DNA of 5,932 bases from Phyllobacteriaceae bacterium (lineage in GTDB: Bacteria > Pseudomonadota > Alphaproteobacteria > Rhizobiales > Rhizobiaceae): NCBI GenBank assembly GCA_024645155.1, contig JAHEGF010000210.1, positions 1 to 5,932 on the forward strand, given 5' to 3'. Position 1 is the first letter of the stretch, and each line of letters begins with the position of its first letter. This document shows, piece after piece, positions 1-5,316 of this stretch. Both the position numbers and the translations under genes were made by a program. Below the pieces are notes generated by a model. It was not told where the DNA came from, did no database searches, and saw nothing but the letters and a program-made list of their open reading frames with translations.

Positions 1-739
1 CCCGGCGGGCCATTGCCCTGCTTTTGAAAAATGAACCATCAGACATCGAACCCAGTAGCAGCAGTCCGGATAACCGGCCGGCCACCGCCTTGTTGTTGGC
101 CAGCCGCCAGCACAATGCACCGCCTGCCGATCCGCAGGCGACAAACAGGGCAGCATCCGGCGCGCGGTCCAAATAATGCGCAATCAGCGCCGCGATCATC
201 GCCTCGCCATTTTCTACGAAATCCGCAAAGTCAGGGGACAGGTACAATCCGCCATTGCGCACCATCAGGTTCTTGATGCGATTGAAGTTCCCGCCAAACG
301 TGAAATCATTCATGCCCTGCCGGGAACTGCCGCCCTGCCCGTGCAGATAGATCGTTATCACGCTGGCTCCGTCAGGAGTTCCGGCCAGTAAATGCTTTAC
401 AGGCCCGGCAGGTGACGGAATGCCGTCACTCGTTTCGCTGCGCCTGACTTTCAGCGACACATAGGCCTGACTGACCCTCTTCTCCGGAATTTCGTCACGC
501 CCGTTGATGTCACGCAATTCGCGATAGTCGACCACCCGGTAGGCCCCGCCCAAAGATTCCGAAAGTGTCTCCGGATAGGCAAACAACCGGTCCTTGTATC
601 CGGCAAGTTCGAGGGCAAGTGCCGGAAACGCCGCGGCAAACAGAAAAATTACACCGAACATTAATGAAACAATCAAGTTGGACGATGAATACCGCAGCTC
701 CCGGTCTCGCGGAGCTGGCCTTAGTAACCATTTAACCAT
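1..739 (-). CDS. Alpha/beta-hydrolase-like exported or membrane-anchored protein, 3' end outside window
   Basis: An open frame runs without a stop from an ATG at 739 leftward to the window edge, giving 246 residues of an incomplete protein. The N-terminus is basic (MVKWLLRPAPRDRELR), followed by a hydrophobic stretch at about residues 21-43 ending in FPALALEL, so it is either a type II membrane anchor or a signal peptide with a long n-region. Residues 128-137 read ITIYLHGQGG, a beta strand followed by the HG oxyanion-hole motif typical of alpha/beta hydrolases. Residues 202-207 read CGSAGG, fitting a nucleophile elbow with Ser204, although the usual Gly two places before the serine is Cys. 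The catalytic Asp and His would lie outside the window. An alternative ATG at 661 would remove the basic segment; neither start has a clear ribosome binding site, but 739 sits about 28 bases past a TATAAT box. The substrate is unknown. The gene is divergent from the secreted-protein operon. Confidence 0.72.
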   Translation of the reverse strand, partial: MVKWLLRPAPRDRELRYSSSNLIVSLMFGVIFLFAAAFPALALELAGYKDRLFAYPETLSESLGGAYRVVDYRELRDINGRDEIPEKRVSQAYVSLKVRRSETSDGIPSPAGPVKHLLAGTPDGASVITIYLHGQGGSSRQGMNDFTFGGNFNRIKNLMVRNGGLYLSPDFADFVENGEAMIAALIAHYLDRAPDAALFVACGSAGGALCWRLANNKAVAGRLSGLLLLGSMSDGSFFKSRAMARR

Positions 740-766
740 GCGACTAAAGCCGATAGTAAGGTCTCT

Positions 767-772
767 ATTATA
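767..772 (-). promoter_or_regulatory. Candidate -10 box (TATAAT) for the leftward hydrolase gene
   Basis: The minus strand reads TATAAT exactly here, 27 bases before the ATG at 739, which would give a leader of roughly 20 bases. No convincing -35 hexamer lies 16-19 bases upstream, so the call rests on the -10 alone. Confidence 0.33.
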
Positions 773-822
773 CAACCGCCCTCGACTGGAGATCGAAAGT
801 CGGGGCACGACGGTTGCATATC

Positions 823-846
823 TTGCAGCATCTGCAACAGCAGATG
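823..846. repeat. Two overlapping inverted repeats in the divergent intergenic region
   Basis: TTGCAG-cat-CTGCAA (823-837) is a perfect 6-bp inverted repeat with a 3-base centre. CATCTGC-aaca-GCAGATG (829-846) is a perfect 7-bp inverted repeat with a 4-base centre. They share CTGC, so only one can form as a hairpin at a time. The site lies about 90 bases before the start at 935 and about 85 bases before the start at 739. It could be a protein-binding operator or an alternative-hairpin leader. Neither arm set is followed by a T-run, so it is not an intrinsic terminator. Confidence 0.45.
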
Positions 847-921
847 ACACCATACCCAATCCCCCATTTTCAATTTTGACCGGTCGAAACCGAAGAAAAA
901 GCGGCAACAAAGCTGCGCTAC

Positions 922-926
922 AGGAG
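922..926 (+). promoter_or_regulatory. Ribosome binding site AGGAG of the first secreted paralog
   Basis: A perfect AGGAG lies eight bases before the ATG at 935. It fixes the start of the first gene of the cluster and is the strongest such site in the operon. Confidence 0.8.
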
Positions 927-934
927 TACAGGGT

Positions 935-1411
935 ATGAAGAAATTGGCAATGGCCGTAGTCGCGGCTGCCTCACTTGCGCCGTTCCAGGCCAACTCGGCC
1001 AACAGCAACATTCCGTTTGGCGGATCGGTGGGAAACACATGTGTGATAACAGTCGGGCCAACTGGTGTTCTCGCCGCAAGCGCGGACTTTACCGTTCTTG
1101 GTTCGGAAGAAGCCGGCGGTTCCGCTGGTACAGCCCAGGTTCTGGCGACAGGCGCTGGCTATGCTCTGAGTGCTGATGCACCGGCAGGGTTTGCCTCGTT
1201 CCCGGCAACCGGCAACACCAACGTGACATTCGAAGCAAACTATTCATCGACAGGTGCAAACACAATCGCACAGACCGATGGTGGGACTGCAACCGCACTT
1301 GGACGCGGCATGAATACTGTAACTGTAAACATGTCAGGAACTAAAAACGTCGTTGGCGAAACTTTTGCTGCCGGCGCGTATACCGCAGTCGTCATATTGC
1401 GCTGCGAATAA
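935..1411 (+). CDS. Secreted pilin-like / spore-coat-U-like beta-sandwich candidate, paralog 1
   Basis: This 158-residue exported protein starts with a short Sec signal peptide (MKKLAMAVVAAASLAP, likely cleaved near residue 22). The mature part is rich in Gly, Ala, Thr, Val and Asn with alternating hydrophobic residues, as expected for an all-beta fold. It has exactly two cysteines, Cys36 (NTCVIT) and Cys157 in the terminal LRCE, 121 residues apart, so a disulfide tying the first strand to the last is likely. Residues shared with the two downstream paralogs include the EAGG-A region (59-64), DAPAGF (81-86), NTNVTF (94-99) and the G-Y-A-x-x-ILRCE ending. The size, single N-terminal Cys and beta pattern resemble the small subunits of spore-coat-U / archaic chaperone-usher systems, but that family assignment is inference. 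It is the first gene of a likely five-gene operon and has the best ribosome binding site. Confidence 0.75.
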   Translation: MKKLAMAVVAAASLAPFQANSANSNIPFGGSVGNTCVITVGPTGVLAASADFTVLGSEEAGGSAGTAQVLATGAGYALSADAPAGFASFPATGNTNVTFEANYSSTGANTIAQTDGGTATALGRGMNTVTVNMSGTKNVVGETFAAGAYTAVVILRCE

Positions 1412-1445
1412 ACTGATCTGCCAGGAAAAAGGGGTGAGGGTAGAA

Positions 1446-1856
1446 ATGAAGATCAATATCAAGACAGTGACCGGATTTTTTGCCGGCACCCTTTTTCTGG
1501 CGCTTTTGCCGTCCGTGGCAAATGCACAGGCCATGTCGCCGATGCGCGGCGAGGTCAAAAGTTTCTCGGATACGTTTGCGGTCAAGGTCTATCCGGCCAA
1601 CCCGTATACGCACAGAATCCGGATCGAGGTCAAAGTCTACGATCAGGATTTCCGCCCCGTGAATGCAAGGGTTTCCCCAGCCAGCTTCACACTTGGTGGC
1701 AGATTTGCACGCCCCGTAACTGTGATGGTCCCCTTCGAGGGACAAGACACGCGAAAAGTCCGGATATGCACGGAGAGCATTCCGTTCCCGGGCCGATCCT
1801 CAACACAGATAAAGGCACAGGTATGCGGAAAATTCCTTGGAAAACGCTTGCAGTAA
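1446..1856 (+). CDS. Single-domain PapD-like periplasmic chaperone candidate
   Basis: The product has 136 residues with a clear signal peptide cut after about residue 27 (VANA then QAMSP). The mature part begins AMSPMRGEV, like the N-terminal edge strand of PapD-type pilus chaperones, where an Arg (here Arg34) helps anchor the subunit C-terminus. It continues with strands RIRIEVKVYDQDF (58-69), RVSPASFTL (75-83) and PVTVMVPFEGQDTRKVRIC (90-108), a good match to the chaperone N-terminal Ig domain with its final basic 'R-x-x-R-x-C' strand. Two cysteines (Cys108, Cys127) could form a disulfide. Classical chaperones have two Ig domains in about 220-240 residues, and the second domain is absent here. 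The ATG at 1446 is chosen over an in-frame ATG at 1353 because it gives a proper signal peptide and has GAGG six bases upstream (1436-1439). It lies 34 bases after paralog 1 and overlaps the next gene by 34 bases. Confidence 0.68.
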   Translation: MKINIKTVTGFFAGTLFLALLPSVANAQAMSPMRGEVKSFSDTFAVKVYPANPYTHRIRIEVKVYDQDFRPVNARVSPASFTLGGRFARPVTVMVPFEGQDTRKVRICTESIPFPGRSSTQIKAQVCGKFLGKRLQ

Positions 1857-2311
1857 TCGCGTCAGCGATTGCCGTACAGGCAACTCCGGTTTCTGCTTGG
1901 GCACAAACAAGCACGACGAACCAGAATCTGTCAGGATTTAGTCTGCCAGGTGTAACCCTGCCACAGGGTCACGACGAAGTGCGCGCTGCCGATGGCACGT
2001 CCTGCCGCTCGGCCGTTTCGGGCAATGGCGCCTACATGGATGTCGGCGTCATGGGAAACCCGGATTCCACCGTCAACAGCACCGCGCTATATGGTCGCGT
2101 GGTGGTGCCGCTCAATTCACCGCGCAAGCGCGTCGATTGCACCCGGCTTTACGAACTGGAAGTCGAACGCCTGCGTGTCGAACTTGAACTGCTCAAGATG
2201 GGCATGGGCCGGGATCCGGTATCGACTTCATCCACTTCCGGCGGTGAACAGGGTGAGGAAAAGCAAAGCTGGGATGACCAGGGCTGGTCGACCAAGGGCC
2301 GCAAACAGTAA
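1823..2311 (+). CDS. Exported two-cysteine protein with short coiled coil, unknown function
   Basis: I do not recognise a named family. The 162-residue product has a Sec signal peptide (MRKIPWKTLAVIASAIAVQA, cleavage likely after AWA at residue 27). A central segment, GTSCRSAVSGNGAYMDVGV (58-76) then ALYGRVVVPL (88-97), looks like compact beta structure. This is followed by RVDCTRLYELEVERLRVE (103-120) and LELLKMG (121-127), an amphipathic Leu/Glu/Arg helix of about 20 residues that could form a coiled coil. Cys61 and Cys106 are the only mature cysteines and may pair. The tail from about 133 is Ser/Gly/Glu/Gln-rich and probably disordered. The start at 1823 is preferred over an in-frame ATG at 1766 because it begins the signal peptide and has AAAGG seven bases upstream. 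It overlaps the chaperone gene by 34 bases, implying translational coupling. A role as anchor, adaptor or assembly partner of the neighbouring subunits is inference from context. Confidence 0.7.
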   Translation: MRKIPWKTLAVIASAIAVQATPVSAWAQTSTTNQNLSGFSLPGVTLPQGHDEVRAADGTSCRSAVSGNGAYMDVGVMGNPDSTVNSTALYGRVVVPLNSPRKRVDCTRLYELEVERLRVELELLKMGMGRDPVSTSSTSGGEQGEEKQSWDDQGWSTKGRKQ

Positions 2312-2315
2312 TCGC

Positions 2316-2320
2316 AAGGA
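2316..2320 (+). promoter_or_regulatory. Ribosome binding site AAGGA supporting the GTG start at 2330
   Basis: AAGGA lies nine bases before the GTG at 2330, while the ATG at 2390 that would give a tidier signal peptide has no purine-rich site before it. This is the main reason for preferring the longer form of the second paralog. Confidence 0.55.
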
Positions 2321-2329
2321 TTTTCACCG

Positions 2330-2908
2330 GTGCCGAGCGCCAGACATCCAACTGCCAGACTATGGAACCGGCATGTAATACTGCGTCCCATGCATAGGGC
2401 CGGCATTATTGCAGTCTGCAGCAGCCTGTGCCTGCAGGGTTCCATCGCTTTCGCTGACGATGACGGATTTCAGGATCCGCCCGAAATCCTCGACGGTCTC
2501 AAGCAGATGTTCGAGGGAACCGCTGCCAACTCAAAGCATTTTTGCGCAATCATGGTCACGCAGAACGGCCGCTTGCGCCCCAATATTGAAAATACCGAGC
2601 TCAGTTCGCGGCAAGCAGGCGGCATGGCGGGCGTCGCCACTGTCACGGCGACCAATTCCTCCTTCCAGATGAGTATCGACCAAACGATCGGCTTCACCAG
2701 CGCCCCGGCAGATGGAAGTACCAACACAACTTTCTCTGCAACATACAGCGGAAGCGGTGCCGTAAATTTCATGGAAACGCCCGGAAATATTCCGGTCAAG
2801 GCAAAAAAAGGCACAACAACCGTCGAAACAAACTTTATCGCGACCCGGTCACCTGATGCCTTTCCGGCCGGAAACTACAATGGCGAACTTATCTTGAGGT
2901 GCGAGTGA
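2330..2908 (+). CDS. Secreted pilin-like / spore-coat-U-like beta-sandwich candidate, paralog 2
   Basis: From the GTG at 2330 the product has 192 residues. Residues 1-23 are basic and residues 24-42 form the hydrophobic signal core ending SIAFA, with cleavage likely before DDDGF. An acidic stretch and a short helix (about 43-66) then precede the shared domain. That domain carries Cys72 (HFCAIMV), QAGGMAGVATV (95-105), STNTTFSATYS (130-140), AFPAGNY (177-183) and the terminal LILRCE with Cys191. The two mature cysteines are 119 residues apart and Cys72 is 58 residues before the TNTTF motif, almost the same spacing as in the paralogs at 935 and 3063. Compared with those, DAP-GF is replaced by DQTIGF and an extra acidic N-terminal segment is present. 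The start could instead be the ATG at 2390 (172 residues). Its function is inferred to be a structural or surface subunit served by the neighbouring chaperone-like protein. Confidence 0.72.
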   Translation: MPSARHPTARLWNRHVILRPMHRAGIIAVCSSLCLQGSIAFADDDGFQDPPEILDGLKQMFEGTAANSKHFCAIMVTQNGRLRPNIENTELSSRQAGGMAGVATVTATNSSFQMSIDQTIGFTSAPADGSTNTTFSATYSGSGAVNFMETPGNIPVKAKKGTTTVETNFIATRSPDAFPAGNYNGELILRCE

Positions 2909-2997
2909 ACGCGGAGGACAAACAGGCGTGACCGCGCAGGCGCGCCGTACATGGATGAAACAGCAAGCTTCCTGATATCTGCAGGCCAACAAACACG

Positions 2998-3011
2998 AGG
3001 GCCATGGCCCC
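2998..3011. repeat. 14-bp perfect palindrome between paralogs 2 and 3
   Basis: GGGGCCATGGCCCC is identical on both strands. It lies in the 154-base gap between the two paralogs, 52 bases before the third one. No T-run follows, so it is not a terminator. It may be a protein-binding site, a weak mRNA structure, or chance in GC-rich sequence. Confidence 0.4.
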
Positions 3012-3062
3012 GGCAGGTTTGGCAGGAGCAAATAACAAAAGCCACTTACAGGGACGGGAAAC

Positions 3063-3665
3063 ATGCTGACGAAAAGCATGTGTTGGACGGGCTTCTACAA
3101 AAAGTCGCCCCTTGGACAAGGGAATGACAAGGAAAACCGCACACACAGGAGACATGGGATCGGGTTTCGCTGCGCGATAATGTTCGCGGCGGCGATTTTC
3201 TGTTCGCAATCGGCGCTGATGGCGCCGCCGGCCCGGGCGCAAACCGGTAGCATCCCGTTTGCAGGTGTTGTGGATGCCCGTGACTTTTGTGCAATCGTAC
3301 TCATCGAACCGGGAACACTTGCGCCCAGTGTTGATGGCTTGCTGCTGAGTTCGAAAGAAACCGGCGGAGTGGCAGCAACCGCCGATGTTCACTCCGGAAA
3401 GAACAAGAAAGTTTCTGTCGATGCGCCGTCGTCGTTTATCACGATGCCACCCGACGGAAATACAAACGTCACCTTTGAAACATTTCACTCCGGAACAAGC
3501 ATCCTTGCGGGTAAAAACTATGCAGAGGTTCCCGGGACAAAACAGATTCCGGTAACCGGTAACAACAGCATAACGCGGGTCAGTATCAATCTGGTGGCAA
3601 CACGGACCGTCACTACTTTTCCAGGCGGCGACTACACCGCCGAAGCCATCTTGCGGTGCGAATAA
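3063..3665 (+). CDS. Secreted pilin-like / spore-coat-U-like beta-sandwich candidate, paralog 3
   Basis: From the ATG at 3063 the product has 200 residues. AGGGA eight bases upstream (3050-3054) supports this start. It gives an unusually long hydrophilic basic n-region (residues 1-36) before the signal core CAIMFAAAIFCSQSALM and the cleavage site PPARA-QTG near residue 59. The mature start SIPFAGVV closely matches NIPFGGSV of paralog 1. Cys76 (DFCAIV) and Cys199 (LRCE) are 123 residues apart. Shared landmarks are ETGGVAATADV (99-109), DAPSSF (120-125), GNTNVTF (132-138), FPGGDYTAEAILRCE (186-200). A second, stronger ribosome binding site (AGGAGA, 3147-3152) lies inside this frame without an in-frame ATG at the right distance, so the true start is uncertain. 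It is the last gene of the cluster and faces the molybdenum cofactor genes convergently. Confidence 0.74.
   Translation: MLTKSMCWTGFYKKSPLGQGNDKENRTHRRHGIGFRCAIMFAAAIFCSQSALMAPPARAQTGSIPFAGVVDARDFCAIVLIEPGTLAPSVDGLLLSSKETGGVAATADVHSGKNKKVSVDAPSSFITMPPDGNTNVTFETFHSGTSILAGKNYAEVPGTKQIPVTGNNSITRVSINLVATRTVTTFPGGDYTAEAILRCE
3147..3152 (+). promoter_or_regulatory. Internal AGGAGA ribosome-binding-like site near the start of paralog 3
   Basis: AGGAGA lies six bases before an in-frame ATC (3159) that would begin exactly at the signal peptide (I-GFRCAIMFAAAIF). ATC is a very rare initiator. The nearest ATG (3154) is only one base from the site, is out of frame, and stops after eight codons. It may be a decoy, a regulatory mini-ORF, or a non-canonical start. 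Confidence 0.3.
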
Positions 3666-3681
3666 CCAGATGAATCAAAGC

Positions 3682-3696
3682 GGCAGTATTCCTGCC
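3682..3696. terminator. Candidate weak bidirectional terminator between convergent genes
   Basis: GGCAG-tattc-CTGCC forms a 5-bp GC-rich hairpin in the 43-base gap between the stop at 3665 and the opposite stop at 3709. On the plus strand it is followed by a T-rich but interrupted stretch (TTAACTATTGTTTTATTT). The minus strand has only a short CTTTG after it. The position between two convergent genes supports the call, while the short stem weakens it. Confidence 0.42.
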
Positions 3697-3708
3697 TTAA
3701 CTATTGTT

Positions 3709-5316
3709 TTATTTGAATTTTCCGCCCGCTTCTGCAAGCGCTTCAGGTGTATCGACATCAAGGCTGGCGGCCGCACCGATCTCCACATCGATCACCGGTA
3801 CAGTACTGGCTTCAACGAGATGCCGCGCTCCGGTATCGCCTGACAGGTTCTTGACCTGCCCAAACAGCACCCGCGGCACGATCACCGGATTGCCACGCCT
3901 TGCGCCATCGGAGGCGCGGACAACGGCACTACCCGAACATGCCTCGAATGCATCAATCAGGCGGTCAAGGTCGCTGGCGCACAATGCCGGCATGTCGCCA
4001 AGCATGATCATGGCCCCGGCACTTGCCTCAGGCACGGATCCGATCCCCGCAATCAAGGAGGTCGAAAGGCCCTTTGAATAGTGCGGATTGAAGGTTGGCG
4101 TGATGTCCAGTCCCTGCAATGCCGCCGCAACTTCCCGACGTTGATGGCCGGTGACAATCGTGACGCCGGTTGCCCGGCTTTCAAGCGCCGCTTCAAGCGT
4201 TTTCCTGATCAGGGGCACGCCGTCAAATTGCGCCAGCAGCTTGTTTGCCCCGCCCATCCGCGTTGATTGCCCTGCAGCCAGGACAACGGCATGCACGGGA
4301 ACGGGTTTTGCGGCGTCATCTCCCTCACGCGGTTCGGGCCTGTTTGGGATTTCCATGAGCAGGCCGCCGACCCCCATTCCGGCGATATCCTCGCCAGTGA
4401 CATCCATCCCCGCAAGCAACCGGTCGAGCACCCAGTCAAAGCCGTTCTCTTTCGGGCTGCGCGCGCAGCCGGGAGCGCCAAGAACCGGTTTGCCGTTCAT
4501 CTCTCCCAGTACCAGCAGGTTTCCGGGGTCAACAGGCATGCCAAAACGCGTTACCGTTCCTCCGGCCAATTCTATGGCGCGCGGGATGACATCGCGCCGG
4601 TCAGCCACCGCTGACGCACCGAAAACCAGCAACACATCCGTCCGGGGTTCCAGCGCCAGCAAACCATCGGCTATTGCACGAGCATCGTGACCAACCCGGA
4701 GTTCTTCAACGATTGCGCTGCCGGACCGTGCCAGGCGCGCATCCGTGACCGCACGGGTCTTGTCGAGTGTTGTATTCTTGACGGTAGGCAGCACCGTTTG
4801 TACCAGGCCCGCGCGATGCGGGCGAAACCGGCAGACCACCGTGGCACGGTTTTTTCCGGCAATCTCGATGCACCGCTCAACCGCGGATTTCCGTGTCGCA
4901 AACGGTATGATCTTGACTGTCGCCACCATCTGCCCGGGCAGGACGGCACTGAAATCGGGCAATGTTGCAACCGTGATCGCCGGGTCGATGGAATTGATAC
5001 GATTAATTATTCCCGCATCAACCTTGAACACGCCTGCGGCAGCCGCATGCAGGTTGACGCGCCCGGTGGCTGGTGCCTTTGCGGTGATTTCCGGGCTTGC
5101 AAACGCACCAGCGAGCAGGTGCGCGGCTTCGTCCTCACCCACGTCGCCTTTTTCCAAAGTCGCGGCAATGATTGTTTTGACACCGGCATTGAGCAACAGC
5201 GCGATCTCGCCATCCGCTATCCGTGTGCCTTTCTTGAGGCGCTTTTTGCCGGCCATGGTGGAATGGACCAGGATCGCTCCCTTCGCATCATCGACCGGAA
5301 GCGCGCCGAATTTCAC
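3709..5316 (-). CDS. MoeA-like molybdopterin-binding / MocA-like molybdenum cofactor cytidylyltransferase fusion
   Basis: The 535-residue cytoplasmic protein has two parts. Residues 1 to about 335 resemble the molybdopterin-binding MoeA/MogA type: VFGASAVADRRDVIPRAIEL (231-250) corresponds to the T-G-G-x-x-x-x-R-D loop region, and GNLLVLGEMNGKPVLGAPG (265-283) to the MoeA Gly/Pro-rich substrate loop. Residues about 341-535 are a MobA/MocA-type nucleotidyltransferase with the signature VVLAAGQSTRMGGANKLL (344-361), the metal-binding LGDMP (439-443), RRGNPVIV (473-480), SGDTGAR (492-498) and DVDTPE (520-525). Known members add CMP to Mo-molybdopterin to make the cytosine dinucleotide form used by xanthine dehydrogenase and CO dehydrogenase type enzymes. 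CTP rather than GTP use is inferred from the XdhC neighbour. The start is GTG at 5316, with AGAGG seven bases before it, overlapping the upstream stop in GTGA. Next in-frame ATG is codon 21, so the GTG is preferred. Confidence 0.9.
   Translation of the reverse strand: MKFGALPVDDAKGAILVHSTMAGKKRLKKGTRIADGEIALLLNAGVKTIIAATLEKGDVGEDEAAHLLAGAFASPEITAKAPATGRVNLHAAAAGVFKVDAGIINRINSIDPAITVATLPDFSAVLPGQMVATVKIIPFATRKSAVERCIEIAGKNRATVVCRFRPHRAGLVQTVLPTVKNTTLDKTRAVTDARLARSGSAIVEELRVGHDARAIADGLLALEPRTDVLLVFGASAVADRRDVIPRAIELAGGTVTRFGMPVDPGNLLVLGEMNGKPVLGAPGCARSPKENGFDWVLDRLLAGMDVTGEDIAGMGVGGLLMEIPNRPEPREGDDAAKPVPVHAVVLAAGQSTRMGGANKLLAQFDGVPLIRKTLEAALESRATGVTIVTGHQRREVAAALQGLDITPTFNPHYSKGLSTSLIAGIGSVPEASAGAMIMLGDMPALCASDLDRLIDAFEACSGSAVVRASDGARRGNPVIVPRVLFGQVKNLSGDTGARHLVEASTVPVIDVEIGAAASLDVDTPEALAEAGGKFK

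Noticed and set aside
31..391. Plus-strand open frames of 81 and 71 codons
   Set aside because: They are antisense to the hydrolase frame and have arginine- and proline-rich shadow composition.
451..731. Two minus-strand open frames of 62 and 73 codons
   Set aside because: They are out of frame with the 246-codon open frame that carries the HGQGG motif and the membrane segment.
783..801. CGACT...AGTCG inverted repeat
   Set aside because: It has only five base pairs around a nine- to ten-base loop with no other support, so it is expected by chance.
876..881. TTGACC as a -35 box for the secreted cluster
   Set aside because: No acceptable -10 hexamer lies 16-18 bases downstream, where the sequence is AAGCGGC-like.
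1353..1445. Upstream in-frame ATG extension of the chaperone-like gene
   Set aside because: It would overlap paralog 1 and put 31 non-signal residues before a good signal peptide, while the ATG at 1446 has its own GAGG site.
1766..1822. Upstream in-frame ATG extension of the coiled-coil protein
   Set aside because: It adds 19 residues before a canonical signal peptide and only reads the chaperone gene out of frame.
2928..2975. Mini-ORF of 15 codons starting with GTG after GGAGG
   Set aside because: It is too short, lacks conserved features and has an 11-base spacing; kept only as a remark in the gap finding.
2889..3488. A 199-codon minus-strand open frame
   Set aside because: It is antisense to paralog 3 and the end of paralog 2, whose signal peptides and shared motifs show that the plus strand is the coding one.
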